A stretch of DNA of 64,000 nt from contig JAAVZC010000003.1 in assembly GCA_022791455.1 (NCBI GenBank), forward strand, positions 124,001 through 188,000. Direction: 5' to 3'. The position numbers were made by a program, and so were the translations under genes. The notes beneath the pieces are model-generated. The model ran no database searches. It saw only the letters and a program-made list of their open reading frames with translations, and was not told the origin of the DNA. Within the stretch, counting starts at the first letter, position 1. The number at the start of each line of letters is the position of its first letter. Shown one piece after another: positions 1 through 9,198 of the stretch. The stretch is from Eggerthellaceae bacterium (GTDB lineage Bacteria; Actinomycetota; Coriobacteriia; Coriobacteriales; Eggerthellaceae).

Positions 1-2
1 CC

Positions 3-749
3 CAAATAGAAAAAAGAGATCCGGGGCTCTATTGTGAATTCCAAGGATGGGAAGGATCTATCCTCGATGCAAATCCTAGACCCCTCGATGCTCGTTTCTA
101 TCTCTTCTGTTGCACGGAGGACATCACGAGTCCAGCGATATGGGAAGAATACAGCGTTGGAAAGAAATCGAATATAGCATGCCTGGAGATCAATCCTGAG
201 GGTTTTCGTGATCTCTTCAGTTTTCACAACTCCGAGATCGAGGGGAACTGGGAACATGTCCTATACGATCGAGGCACATTAAGCAACGAGCTTGCATGCA
301 CCCTTCTTGCGCAATGGGAGGAATTCGCAGAGCTACATGACCCCAATTCACCACAATTCGAAGAGGCCAGCTACGCTTTTAGCGAGGGATTTGAGCGTAA
401 ATTATCTGAGACGAGAACCCGTCTCAGATACAAAGATGCCGCATTCAGGTTCGAAAGAGAGTGTCGCTTCGTTGTAAAAACCCTGCCCGAAAACCTCTGC
501 ACAGAAACACATACCATCAACTACCAGACCAATAACGAGGGCAAATCAAGCCCGTTTCTTGAGTGGAGATTCAAGGGCAAAATGGATAAATTCGTGAACC
601 GAATACTTGTCCTCGAAAAAACAGAGCCTGCAGAGGTCGTGGCACTTAAATCTCTTTTAGATTCGCGCGGATACAGCAAGATCAAGATCGAAATTGTTCG
701 ATCGCACATGATGTACGCCGAACCCGAGTTTCGTCAAAGGACGCCTTAA
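3..749 (+). CDS. DUF2971-like protein, 5' end cut by window edge
   Basis: The frame is open from the first bases of the window to a TAA at 747-749, about 248 codons with no start codon needed, so the gene begins outside the window. The visible part has the arrangement I associate with DUF2971 proteins: a Cys-containing strand followed by a Trp-Glu-Glu-Tyr segment (residues 36-50 of the visible part), a strand ACLEI, then an E-R-E-C-R-F segment around 155 and a C-terminal 'ILVLEK...LLDSRGYSKIKIEIVRS' stretch. The biochemical role of the family is not known to me. DUF2971 genes are often found in accessory or defence-rich islands. It is followed after four bases by the first lipoprotein gene. 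The family call is by eye and the true length is unknown. Confidence 0.55.
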   Translation, partial: QIEKRDPGLYCEFQGWEGSILDANPRPLDARFYLFCCTEDITSPAIWEEYSVGKKSNIACLEINPEGFRDLFSFHNSEIEGNWEHVLYDRGTLSNELACTLLAQWEEFAELHDPNSPQFEEASYAFSEGFERKLSETRTRLRYKDAAFRFERECRFVVKTLPENLCTETHTINYQTNNEGKSSPFLEWRFKGKMDKFVNRILVLEKTEPAEVVALKSLLDSRGYSKIKIEIVRSHMMYAEPEFRQRTP

Positions 750-753
750 AAGG

Positions 754-1254
754 ATGATCGCAGTGAACTTAAGCCAGCCGGTAAATCATCACCAGAAGAT
801 TCCCATGCTTTTCCGACGCAACGGGCGCAAGGCGCCGATTTCCGCGATTCTGATTTTGACACTGTGCTTCATCTCTTTATTCGTGTGCTCATCATGCGCC
901 GCCAAAGGGGAAGAGGGCCCTATTGGTGTTTGGAGCGCATCAGGCCTAGGGGTACTAGAGATTGATGAATATGGCAATACGGATCTAGAAGGCGAAGTAC
1001 TCGACGCAAGCGGCACGATTACCGTTTCAGCCGAGGCGATAATCGTCGACGTCTCCTGGGAAGGAGGGTCAATCACCCTTGCTGGTGAGTACGAGGATAA
1101 AACAGAAGATGAGGGTCTACCTATGTACAAAATCAACTCCGAAACCCGCATGACCATCGATTACGTTGATGGCGCTTATTACGCACTTCTCTTCGGACCA
1201 GATGCCATTAAGGAAGGGAGGGTTGTTTTCTTTGTACTCGAGAAAGCACCGTAG
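754..1254 (+). CDS. Small secreted lipoprotein A (tandem paralogue of the next gene)
   Basis: A 166-residue protein with a basic N-terminal stretch, a hydrophobic signal segment (about residues 31-50) and a Cys in 'VCSSC-AAKGEEG' that fits a weak lipoprotein-processing site. The mature part is acidic and starts 'GPIGVWSASGLG', then 'YGNTDLEGEVLDASGTITVS', and ends in a short 'FVLEKAP' strand. Line by line it matches lipoprotein B at 1478-1972 (same Y/DGSGNT, DASGT/EASGK, IIVDVSW/MIIDILW, YEDKTED/YVSKTTD and final F-x-LEK blocks), so the two come from a duplication. The ATG at 805 (residue 18) is an alternative start; neither ATG has an ideal ribosome site. The fold resembles small beta-sandwich lipoproteins of Actinobacteria, but I cannot assign a function. 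Confidence 0.7.
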   Translation: MIAVNLSQPVNHHQKIPMLFRRNGRKAPISAILILTLCFISLFVCSSCAAKGEEGPIGVWSASGLGVLEIDEYGNTDLEGEVLDASGTITVSAEAIIVDVSWEGGSITLAGEYEDKTEDEGLPMYKINSETRMTIDYVDGAYYALLFGPDAIKEGRVVFFVLEKAP

Positions 1255-1477
1255 GCTATTTCGCACTTCGGCCAGAAACGAGCGAACACGAGAAGAACCG
1301 AGCCATTGCAGCGCAGCACATACCATTGTCGGCTCTTACAGAAAATCCGCAAGTCCCAACAAAAAAACTCGCCAAACGAGGAACGCAGGCTAAACGAGCT
1401 GCGATCGCTATCGATCGGCGAAAACGCAGCCCGTTCACAGCACGGATAAGCATGAGCCGAATTCGAAAGGGGACACT

Positions 1478-1972
1478 ATGGCTCAACGCACAAAAACCAA
1501 TCAACATGAAGGCACGGACTTCGCCTCCGGGCACAGCAGGTTCAAAATACTAACCATCCGCATCGTAATAATGTCATTATGCCTAATCGCCCTACTCTCA
1601 TTTACTGGATGTAATGACACAGAAGAAAACCGCTTCGTTGGTTCATATAATGTTTTGAGCCTGTGCAGCGCAGAAACCGATGGAAGCGGAAACACAAGCT
1701 TGACAAGCGCATTTTACGAGGCGAGTGGCAAGGTGATAGTGTCGGAGGACGAGATGATCATTGATATCCTTTGGGACGGGGAGGCGTTCAGCGTCACCGG
1801 TCAATACGTCTCCAAAACAACAGACACCTCGGACCGACCTCTATACAAAGCAGAAGACGAGTTCTACATGGCCATAGGAGAATCAAGCGGGGTCTATATA
1901 GCATATGCCGGTGAATACTCGGAAAAGGATGATAAATTAAGCGGATTGGCCTTTCAGCTCGAGAAAGAGTAG
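1478..1972 (+). CDS. Small secreted lipoprotein B (tandem paralogue of the preceding gene)
   Basis: A 164-residue protein. The ATG at 1478 is preceded by AAAGGGG at 1466-1472, a good ribosome site. Residues 24-45 form a hydrophobic signal segment ending in 'SFTGC', a good lipobox, so the mature protein should be lipid-anchored at Cys45 on the outer face of the membrane. The mature domain is acidic and aligns with lipoprotein A along its whole length. The 223 bases between the two genes hold no gene that I can support. The partner or ligand is unknown. The pair may interact with the membrane PASTA protein encoded just downstream on the other strand, but that is only proximity. Confidence 0.75.
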   Translation: MAQRTKTNQHEGTDFASGHSRFKILTIRIVIMSLCLIALLSFTGCNDTEENRFVGSYNVLSLCSAETDGSGNTSLTSAFYEASGKVIVSEDEMIIDILWDGEAFSVTGQYVSKTTDTSDRPLYKAEDEFYMAIGESSGVYIAYAGEYSEKDDKLSGLAFQLEKE

Positions 1973-2131
1973 CACAACGGGGACGGGTCTGATTTATGAG
2001 ACGGAAGCGGGAAACACATAAAACTACGGTTACCCAACGCATGTGGCCGCACACCTCAGGATGCGACAAATCGGTCGGCTGAAGCCGCGCCTCACCCATC
2101 CCGCTTCCACACGAATCAGCTATTACTTTTT

Positions 2132-3352
2132 TCAGCACTCAACAATCGGATTAAAATCATAGTCAGACACGAACTGTTGGCCGTCTGAAAACGGTATGTA
2201 GTCTCGAGAGAAGAATTGGAGCGATGCTGGGCACTTCGTGAAAAAAGCGATCGTCTTCGCGACTTCTTGGTAGTAGTTCTTAACCTCTTGAACCTCTGTT
2301 GGGGTTCCCGTCCAATACCTAGACCCCGTCCCCTGAACATAAACAAACATATCGGCCCTATTTTCTGCAAGCGTCACTTCCACAGCGTGCCAATCGTCGA
2401 CATCTTTCTCCAGATCACTCGCGAACCTCTCAAGCCACTCCTGCTGCTTGCTTCTAGCTTTCTTCTCATCCTCTTCAACCAAGGTCGACACAAAAGTATT
2501 AACTCGAATAATCTGATCCTCGTCAGCATTATCGTCTCTTGCGACATAGCACTGATGCAAATACCCATCACGCGTAAAATGGCAAAATAATACAGATGCC
2601 CCAAGTTCGTCGGCAGCCGATCGACAGTTATCTATGTTTTGCTTATAACCCGGATTCGCATAATCTGCCCTTGGCGACTGATAGCCAAAGCTATCCACGT
2701 TGCCAATGAGGTTAAATACTACTATTTCCCCGAGGTCTTCGTACGTGCCGCTCTCGAAACCATTTTCTAGCGAATGCTCTAACTGTTTTTGAAGGTAAGC
2801 CTGACGCTTCTCCTGGGCCTCTTGAGCGGCCTGTGCCGCAGCCTCCGCTTCCGCCTTTTCGCGATCGAGCGTTTCCTGCGTTTTCCCTATTTGCAACACA
2901 ATCACCTGATCGTTGTTGCTTTTGCTTAGCGTTTCACCGGCCTGGGGGTCTGTTAACTTCACCTCATAGTCTGCAGTATTTTCAGAGGTCAACTCGACAC
3001 CGTCAGCGTCTTCCAAAAACGACAGCTCGACGTTCCAATTCTCGGAAACCTCAGCTATCGCATTTTGTGCTTCAGAAATACTCAAGCCTGCAACATCCGG
3101 CAGCGTAGCGCGATCCATTGCAAGATAGGCCGCAGCTGTAGCCACAGCAACAACAATCAGCGAAACCACGACGATGGCCCAGACCCACCATCGCTTATAT
3201 AAGGGAGGTTTTACCGTATCGGAATCCCCCTCGCTGACGCCACCTTCCTCGGACGCGTCAAGAAGCTCACAATTTGCTGTGCCGGGAATAGCGAGGCCAG
3301 ATTCCTGCTCCTCGATAGCCTCTCCCGATTGATTGACAGTCGAATCGCTCAT
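2132..3352 (-). CDS. Membrane protein with single PASTA domain and coiled coil
   Basis: A 406-residue protein; AAGGAG lies just upstream of the ATG. In order: an acidic cytoplasmic N-terminus (1-50), a basic-aromatic 'KRWWVWAIVVVSLIVVAVATAAAYL' membrane segment starting near 53, then a PASTA domain (about 82-152) beginning 'ATLPDVAGLSISEAQNAI', the usual PASTA opening. An Ala/Glu/Gln-rich coiled coil follows (155-200) and then a 200-residue mixed C-terminal region with no family I recognise. PASTA domains usually bind muropeptides and sit on the outside of StkP/PknB-type kinases. Here there is no kinase domain in the same chain, but a membrane-linked kinase is encoded 1 kb away at 4358-9175. 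A sensor or adaptor role is an inference from that context. Confidence 0.75.
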   Translation of the reverse strand: MSDSTVNQSGEAIEEQESGLAIPGTANCELLDASEEGGVSEGDSDTVKPPLYKRWWVWAIVVVSLIVVAVATAAAYLAMDRATLPDVAGLSISEAQNAIAEVSENWNVELSFLEDADGVELTSENTADYEVKLTDPQAGETLSKSNNDQVIVLQIGKTQETLDREKAEAEAAAQAAQEAQEKRQAYLQKQLEHSLENGFESGTYEDLGEIVVFNLIGNVDSFGYQSPRADYANPGYKQNIDNCRSAADELGASVLFCHFTRDGYLHQCYVARDDNADEDQIIRVNTFVSTLVEEDEKKARSKQQEWLERFASDLEKDVDDWHAVEVTLAENRADMFVYVQGTGSRYWTGTPTEVQEVKNYYQEVAKTIAFFTKCPASLQFFSRDYIPFSDGQQFVSDYDFNPIVEC

Positions 3353-3444
3353 GGCTCTCCTTCCGCAGCGCTTTTTTCGGCGGGCCTTTGCCGCCGATCA
3401 ACCCGCACGAGGAAGATGCAGCCGGAAAGTCTAACGATCCGGGA

Positions 3445-3539
3445 AGAAGAGCATCCGCCTCGGTCGCCAAACCACAAGATTCGCCTCGTTGAGAAACGTA
3501 AATCAAGATGGCAGATGCTCTTCTGCTCAGATTTACGTT
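3445..3539. repeat. Nested and competing inverted repeats in a gene-poor gap (3353-3763)
   Basis: This 411-base gap holds no supported gene. Two inverted pairs are visible: AGAAGAGCATC (3445-3455) with GATGCTCTTCT (3514-3524), and AACGTAAATC (3495-3504) with GATTTACGTT (3530-3539). The second pair encloses a smaller GCAGA/TCTGC hairpin (3511-3526). The two long pairs interleave and cannot form together, as in attenuators or switching leaders. The gap lies upstream of the PASTA gene and downstream of the small membrane protein genes, so the structure could act in either transcript. Confidence 0.45.
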
Positions 3540-3763
3540 CCTCCCTTTGAGAAGAAACAAGGCTATAGTCGCAGTCCATTAGGGCCGCTCTTGTGATTTG
3601 GCGAGTTTGATTATATTCGATGAAGTCGAAGCGAACAACACGAAAGGGCAGCCGGGCAGCCGCATTAGCTACGCCGGAGGCCAAGCCCCCCCCTCGTGAG
3701 ACCTCGACTCAAAATCTAGGAACGAGTCTTTCGCCATCCCGGCAGCAACTGGCTCCAGAATAT

Positions 3764-4108
3764 TTACTCAGACTTCTCCTCGACGGAAATAAAGCGACTG
3801 ATGTACTTAGCCAAAACGCATGGGATTACGATGTACACGCAGAACACGCAGACACAATAGATCACCATGGCAATCGCGCCGGCAACATCAGGGGTTAGTG
3901 AAATATGCACCCTCGAAGCCAATTCAACAAAAGCGGTTCCCATCGAAGCGCTTATTCGTCCGATCATACCCCAATGATGTAAGGAAAAATTCGATCCCGT
4001 GGAATAGTCATAGGTGGCGGCATTGATCGCCACCGTGATCGCGAAAAGCGCTGCATACACGGCGGCCAAGCTAAACCCGAATGGATGTTTTCTTATAAAT
4101 TGGCCCAT
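3764..4108 (-). CDS. Small membrane protein, function unknown
   Basis: A 114-residue protein with a strong ribosome site (GGAGG, 8 bases before the ATG). Two long hydrophobic segments (about residues 12-32 and 73-101) are separated by a region rich in Ser, His and Met; the tail ends 'VEEKSE'. It overlaps or follows the frameshifted small membrane gene at 4071-4335, so the two probably form an operon reading away from the large kinase gene. No enzyme motif is visible. It could be a partner of the PASTA protein encoded downstream on the same strand, which is inference only. Confidence 0.6.
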   Translation of the reverse strand: MGQFIRKHPFGFSLAAVYAALFAITVAINAATYDYSTGSNFSLHHWGMIGRISASMGTAFVELASRVHISLTPDVAGAIAMVIYCVCVFCVYIVIPCVLAKYISRFISVEEKSE

Positions 4109-4335
4109 TATTCATTCCTCCAGTCGCAACAACCTCATCAGGAGCGCCTTGCAAAACCGCATGCCGTCCCCTGCGAACAATAAACATGACCGAAAGGACG
4201 ATCAACAACGAGAAACCCAACCTTCCATTTTTCCATGCCCGTCATCGCAAAAGTCCCGAAAACCGCAGAGCCCAGGAGCCATGTCAGGAGCATGCAAACT
4301 ATAATAAGAAAATCCAGTTCACGCACCAAATGCAT
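4071..4335 (-). pseudogene. Small two-segment membrane protein, apparently frameshifted at a run of five A
   Basis: From the ATG at 4335 (AAAGG three bases upstream) the frame encodes a first membrane segment 'FLIIVCMLLTWLLGSAVFGT' and then, after MTGMEKW, an unconvincing tail that stops at 4138. In the +1 frame the same DNA encodes a second membrane segment 'LGFSLLIVLSVMFIVRRGR' and a plausible tail to a stop at 4071. Removing one base from the run of five A (five T on the + strand, 4228-4232) would join the two frames into one protein of about 87 residues whose 3' end overlaps the next gene by 38 bases. This may be a real inactivation, slippage, or a sequencing error. Its 5' end may overlap the start of the divergent kinase gene. 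Confidence 0.4.
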
Positions 4336-4357
4336 TAACCTTTGTAAGGAACTCTTT

Positions 4358-7300
4358 TTGAAGCAACAAGCTCCCACAAACGCAAATGAGTACGCGCGCG
4401 TACCCCTCCCCGACTCCGAATCGGGCGGGGCGGGCGCAGTGCTTGAATTCGAGGCTTTCTCCTGTGAGCAGGTGCGATTGCTGAGCGATGCCGGTAGCAG
4501 CGGACTGGTCTACTCAGCCGTTTCGCGCGACTACTACGGAAATGAGCCTGCGGCTCCCGCAACCCTTATCATCAAGGAGTGCTACCCCATCTCCGCTTCC
4601 CGCAGCTTGGTACGGCATGGGAATGCGCTCGAGCTGCGCGAGGACTCCCCCGCTCCGGACGCCGCCGCTTTCGCTCTTCACCTTGACCTGTTCCACCGTG
4701 CGTTCGATATGCAGACCCGTCTTTACCAAAGCCCCGTGCGCGAACAGATCGCTCCTCCCGCGCGTGCAATCGAGCAGAATGGCACGCTTTATCTGGTAAG
4801 TGACGCTTCTCATGCTGAGCTCTTCGCCCAAGCTGCGCAGCAGATGACAGCGGAAGCGCAGCTGAACGTGCTCGTTCGCCTTGTCGAGGTTCTGAAGGCG
4901 CTTCACACCAGCGATCTGATCTTCCTCGACCTTAAACCAGAGAACATTCTTGCAGTGCGCAACCCCGACGCCTCGGGCGCGCGTCCATTCACGGGTGACA
5001 TCAAGCTCTTCGACTTCGACTCCGTGGTGCCGGTCAAGGCGCTCGAAGACCCCGCCATCGCACTCTGCCTGACCCCGGAATGGAGCCCATCGCCCCTGGC
5101 AGCCAACCAGCACAGCAAAGCCGTCTCGACCAGAATCGACCTCTATCCTGTTGGCGCCATGCTCTTCTGGCTTCTCACCGGTCGAACGCCGTCCGCCGCA
5201 GAAGTCGCCCATGCGTACGGCGCATGGCACATAAGCGCATCCCACGTGAAGCAACCGCAGTTCCGAAGCGCTTTTCCGCAAATCGGCCCCTTAGTCAACA
5301 ATATCTTCAACCACACGCTCGTCACTGATCCCGCGCTCCTTTACCAGACTGAAGATCAGCTGATAGCCGACCTCCAGCTCCTCGCAGAATCAGTGACGCC
5401 TGTCAGCACGCCCCACAGCGCAGAGCACGCCCGCATCGAGCAAACCGCCGTTGCGGCGGCAGAAGAACTTCGCGAAGACATCGCCTCCCTCGCATCGGAG
5501 GTCAGCCGGCTGGCCGACGGGTCAGCCTCGCACGGCGCGCCGGAATCCGCCAACGCCCAAAACGGCGCTACGACCCCTCGGCGGACTCTGTCCCGTCGCG
5601 CCTTCGCCATCGGCGCGGGCGTCATTGGCGCCGCCTCCATCCTTGCCACCGGTGGCTATTTTGCCTCGAAAGCGATTGAGGCAGAAAAGCCCATTACCAG
5701 CTATTTCCGCGACATCACCGAGCAGTACGGCCTGCCCGTCGGGCTCGGCGAGCCGCTGTCCGCCGCCGAAGCCGCGACCGCAGTCGATTACTGGCGCATC
5801 GACGACTACCCGTCAAAAGGCATAACCGAAGCGTCCTTCGTCTCGTTCGGGCCAAACTTCGACCTGATCGACGAGAACTCCCACCGCTACCGCCACCTCA
5901 TATTCCCGAAGGCGGCGAAAGCACGGTACTCCTACGACGCAGACAAGGAAAAGGGCACGCGACTCGTACGCTCGTGCACCTATCTCGACTCCAACGGGGC
6001 CGAAGTCGCCCAAGCCATCTATTCGGGAGCGAACAGCTTCTCGTTCACCGCGCGCACGAAGCAACCGCCCCTCCTGGGCAGCACCTTCTTCTTCGGCGCA
6101 GAGAAACAATCGCCGCTCGCCCTCAACCCAATCCCCGTCTTCCCTCGGCTCACCTTCAATGTGAACTACGACGACCAGGGCCGGGTGGCCAAGCGCATGC
6201 TCTCGCCTGACACCATCAATGCCGGTCGGTGCTCTACCTTAGGTTTTTACGGAGAGGCGTTCACCTATGCGGACGACGGGACCGTTGCGGCCATCGATCT
6301 CCTGGACGCCAACGGCAATCCCTCGAACTGCACGAACAATTTTTCCCGCATCGAAATCGAGCGCGAGGAAAACGCCGTCATCTATCGCTACTTCAGCGAA
6401 GACGAAACTATGGCCCTCAGAGGTTTCAACTGGGCACCCGTCGAGCGCCATCAGTTCAACCAAGACGGAACGTTGCAATCCATCCAGATGCTTAAGCCAG
6501 CAGATGCGGATAACGGCGATATACTCGTGCCTGCCACCAACAAGCAACGCGTGCACCGCTTCGAGTTCGACTCCGCCAAAGAGGGCGCGGGCTTCACCGA
6601 ATACTACAAGGATGCCAACGGCGAGCTCTGCGCCGACGGCACCTGGCAATCGCTCTCTCGCTCTTTCAGCTTCGATGCAGCAGCTTCCACGCTCAAGGTC
6701 CTCGCGCGCTCCGCTTCGGTAATCTCAGGCGAGACGTTACTGCTCGATGACGCTGGCGTAGAAACCAGCGCGAGCGTCATCGCACGAGTGGCCGGCGATT
6801 CCGTGGGTACAGATACGCCCATATCCTTCGGATCGAATTGGACCGTCCCCGGGATCATCTACAACCTTGACGAGAAGACGGGGCAGGCGCGCCAGCTGAC
6901 CTACCTCGATTTCCTGGCGCATCCCACAAACGGCGGCAACGGCTTCGCTTCAGCCTGCTTCGATTACAACAGCGATGGGCGGATAGCGCGATGCCGTTAT
7001 TTGGACAGCACCGGCGAGCCCACCTTTTGCGCCAACCATTATGCCCAGGTGGAAACCGACTACGACGAGAACGGCTTTCCCGCATTCCACAGCTTCCTCA
7101 ACGCCGACGGGGAGCCCTGTTACTCGCGAAGCGACGGCTGCTTCGCGCTCTCGCTCGAATACCAGGAAGAAGAGACCGCGGACGGCGTATTCTGCAGACT
7201 TACCGAGCGGCGCTATGAAGCCGATGGCTCCACGCGCATGTGCGGTTCGCACGGCTATTCGGGCCGGGAGCGCATCTTCGACATATCCGGCAATCTGTTG

Positions 7301-9175
7301 CGCGTGACCTACTTGGACGCCAACGATGGCCCCACCGCTAATTTCGATACCGGCTCTGCAATTATCACGTGCGCACCCGACCCCACTAATAGGTTCATTG
7401 CGAAGTACGCTCACCACGACGCCGCCGGCAATCCGGTCAATTGCCTCGGCACGCACTACCATTCGTTCGAAGTGACCGTCAACGTAGACAACCGAAGCGG
7501 GCAGGTTCTCAACAAAAATGCCGATGGGGAGCTCTGCTACCACGGAAATACCGGTGTTGCCGGACTTTATCTGGAAGTGTCCGAAGATGGCCGGCGCAAG
7601 GAAGCGCGGTACCTGGACACCGATGGCGCATCACCCTGCATCGACAGAGAAGAGGGCCGATACGGCTACATTCAAGAGCTGGTGGCAAGCAGCGAAGACG
7701 ACGGCTACGAGATCATCGAGACCTGTCTCGGCCCCAATGGGGAGCCGTTTCTCAGCCCGAGCCTTGCCTACTGCCGCATGCGCACCACCAAGTCGCCCCG
7801 GGACGATGCCGGCCATTTCACCGTCACCTCGCGCTTCTTCGCCATCGGGCCAGATGGAGAAGAGATACCGATCCATTGCGGCGTTCGTGCCGCTGGGTCC
7901 GAAGTCGAAGAGTATGACGAAAGAGGAGCGCGCGTACGGCGGACATTCTACGAACCGGACGCTCGTACCCCCATGCTTGACACCCTTGAGGGCGTCCACC
8001 AGCGGGAGTTCATCTATGGCGAAACCGGCAAGCTGGAATGGGAGCTTAATTACGGCCTGGACGGTAATCTGACCTCACGAACCGATTGCGGCTACGCCGT
8101 TTGCCACACCATCTACGATGCGGCCGGTACGCTTATCGCGACCGAACACTTCTCGCCTGAATTCGACATCTCCCAGATCGGCGGAGAAATACAGCTCGAC
8201 CGCCTTGCCATTAACACACAAACCGGAGTATGCGCTCTTTACCTGACCGAGCCCGACGAGCACGGCAACTACACGCGCGAAAGCTACTACTTCCCTACCG
8301 AAGGCGCTCGAAGCATCGATGACTGCCTGCAATTCATGAAGGTTTCAACGTATACCCCAAACGGCATCTGCACAAAGTCGGAGATATTCGAAGCCGACGG
8401 AACCACCCCGCTCGTTCACCCTGACGGCTACGACGCCCAGCAGTTTACTGTAGATGAGAAAGGCCTGATCACGAAGACACTCTATCTCTGTGACGGGAAG
8501 CCCGTTTCTCTCGAGTCCACAAACCATGCGTGCGCGACAACCGAATACGACAACCTCGGTCGACGCATACGCGATAGCTTTTTCTCGGACGACGGGGCGA
8601 CTCCTGTGCTCAGCGCCACCACGGGAGGGGCAATGGTGGACTACACGTACGACGATGCGTTCCCCGATCTCATCAGGCGCGCAATGGTCTACACAATTGA
8701 CGAAGAGACAGAGCAGACGGGCGAAATCCCATTCGGGTTCATCGAGAACTCTTACGACGCCTGGGGAAACTGCATCCGCATCGTCTCGGTTGGCGGAACC
8801 GACAGCCCTGCATCCCCCAAAACCTACTCCGAGCACAAGCAAACCTTCGATCATCTGAACACCCAAACCGAAGACCGCTTCTTCGACGTCGACGGCAATC
8901 CCGTCGTGAACAAATCTGCAGGCTATTCGTCAGGTTACAGCGTATACAACGAGCAGTCGAACGACGCCCCGATCCGCTTCAGCCATTCCACCAGCTACTT
9001 CACTCTCGACGAATCGGGACGCGAGGTTCCCATAACAGGCGAGCCCTGGAAAACTGAAATTGTGATGGACGACTGCTGGCGCGTGGTGGAAACGATTGAG
9101 ACAACGCGCCTGGAAGACGGAAACGATTCCGTTGAGCACATTCCCGGCGATGGCCAATCTATCGGCCCGAACTGA
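4358..9175 (+). CDS. Giant membrane protein: Ser/Thr kinase domain, transmembrane segment and YD-like repeat ectodomain
   Basis: I place the start at the TTG at 4358 because TAAGGA lies seven bases upstream; ATGs at 4292 and 4235 would add 22 and 41 residues. From the TTG the protein is 1605 residues. Residues about 35-345 are a Ser/Thr kinase domain: a glycine-rich loop region 'DAGSSGLVY', Lys73 in 'IIKECYP', catalytic Asp191 in 'LDLKPEN' (His and Arg of the usual HRD are replaced) and Asp219 in 'FDFDS' in place of DFG. A linker follows, then a twin-Arg-flanked hydrophobic segment near 412-440. The remaining 1150 residues carry about fifteen degenerate repeats spaced 45-75 residues apart, consensus Y-x-D-x-x-G-x-P, alternating with YD-x-x-G-type strands; they resemble RHS/YD repeats. 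The likely topology is kinase inside, repeats outside. The next gene lies 23 bases downstream and is probably co-transcribed. Confidence 0.8.
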   Translation: MKQQAPTNANEYARVPLPDSESGGAGAVLEFEAFSCEQVRLLSDAGSSGLVYSAVSRDYYGNEPAAPATLIIKECYPISASRSLVRHGNALELREDSPAPDAAAFALHLDLFHRAFDMQTRLYQSPVREQIAPPARAIEQNGTLYLVSDASHAELFAQAAQQMTAEAQLNVLVRLVEVLKALHTSDLIFLDLKPENILAVRNPDASGARPFTGDIKLFDFDSVVPVKALEDPAIALCLTPEWSPSPLAANQHSKAVSTRIDLYPVGAMLFWLLTGRTPSAAEVAHAYGAWHISASHVKQPQFRSAFPQIGPLVNNIFNHTLVTDPALLYQTEDQLIADLQLLAESVTPVSTPHSAEHARIEQTAVAAAEELREDIASLASEVSRLADGSASHGAPESANAQNGATTPRRTLSRRAFAIGAGVIGAASILATGGYFASKAIEAEKPITSYFRDITEQYGLPVGLGEPLSAAEAATAVDYWRIDDYPSKGITEASFVSFGPNFDLIDENSHRYRHLIFPKAAKARYSYDADKEKGTRLVRSCTYLDSNGAEVAQAIYSGANSFSFTARTKQPPLLGSTFFFGAEKQSPLALNPIPVFPRLTFNVNYDDQGRVAKRMLSPDTINAGRCSTLGFYGEAFTYADDGTVAAIDLLDANGNPSNCTNNFSRIEIEREENAVIYRYFSEDETMALRGFNWAPVERHQFNQDGTLQSIQMLKPADADNGDILVPATNKQRVHRFEFDSAKEGAGFTEYYKDANGELCADGTWQSLSRSFSFDAAASTLKVLARSASVISGETLLLDDAGVETSASVIARVAGDSVGTDTPISFGSNWTVPGIIYNLDEKTGQARQLTYLDFLAHPTNGGNGFASACFDYNSDGRIARCRYLDSTGEPTFCANHYAQVETDYDENGFPAFHSFLNADGEPCYSRSDGCFALSLEYQEEETADGVFCRLTERRYEADGSTRMCGSHGYSGRERIFDISGNLLRVTYLDANDGPTANFDTGSAIITCAPDPTNRFIAKYAHHDAAGNPVNCLGTHYHSFEVTVNVDNRSGQVLNKNADGELCYHGNTGVAGLYLEVSEDGRRKEARYLDTDGASPCIDREEGRYGYIQELVASSEDDGYEIIETCLGPNGEPFLSPSLAYCRMRTTKSPRDDAGHFTVTSRFFAIGPDGEEIPIHCGVRAAGSEVEEYDERGARVRRTFYEPDARTPMLDTLEGVHQREFIYGETGKLEWELNYGLDGNLTSRTDCGYAVCHTIYDAAGTLIATEHFSPEFDISQIGGEIQLDRLAINTQTGVCALYLTEPDEHGNYTRESYYFPTEGARSIDDCLQFMKVSTYTPNGICTKSEIFEADGTTPLVHPDGYDAQQFTVDEKGLITKTLYLCDGKPVSLESTNHACATTEYDNLGRRIRDSFFSDDGATPVLSATTGGAMVDYTYDDAFPDLIRRAMVYTIDEETEQTGEIPFGFIENSYDAWGNCIRIVSVGGTDSPASPKTYSEHKQTFDHLNTQTEDRFFDVDGNPVVNKSAGYSSGYSVYNEQSNDAPIRFSHSTSYFTLDESGREVPITGEPWKTEIVMDDCWRVVETIETTRLEDGNDSVEHIPGDGQSIGPN

Positions 9176-9198
9176 CCCGCAGACCCGAGGATCCCATA

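Noticed and set aside
1255-1477. Short reading frames in the gap between the two lipoprotein genes
   Set aside because: They have no ribosome site and no family marks; their composition follows the opposite strand.
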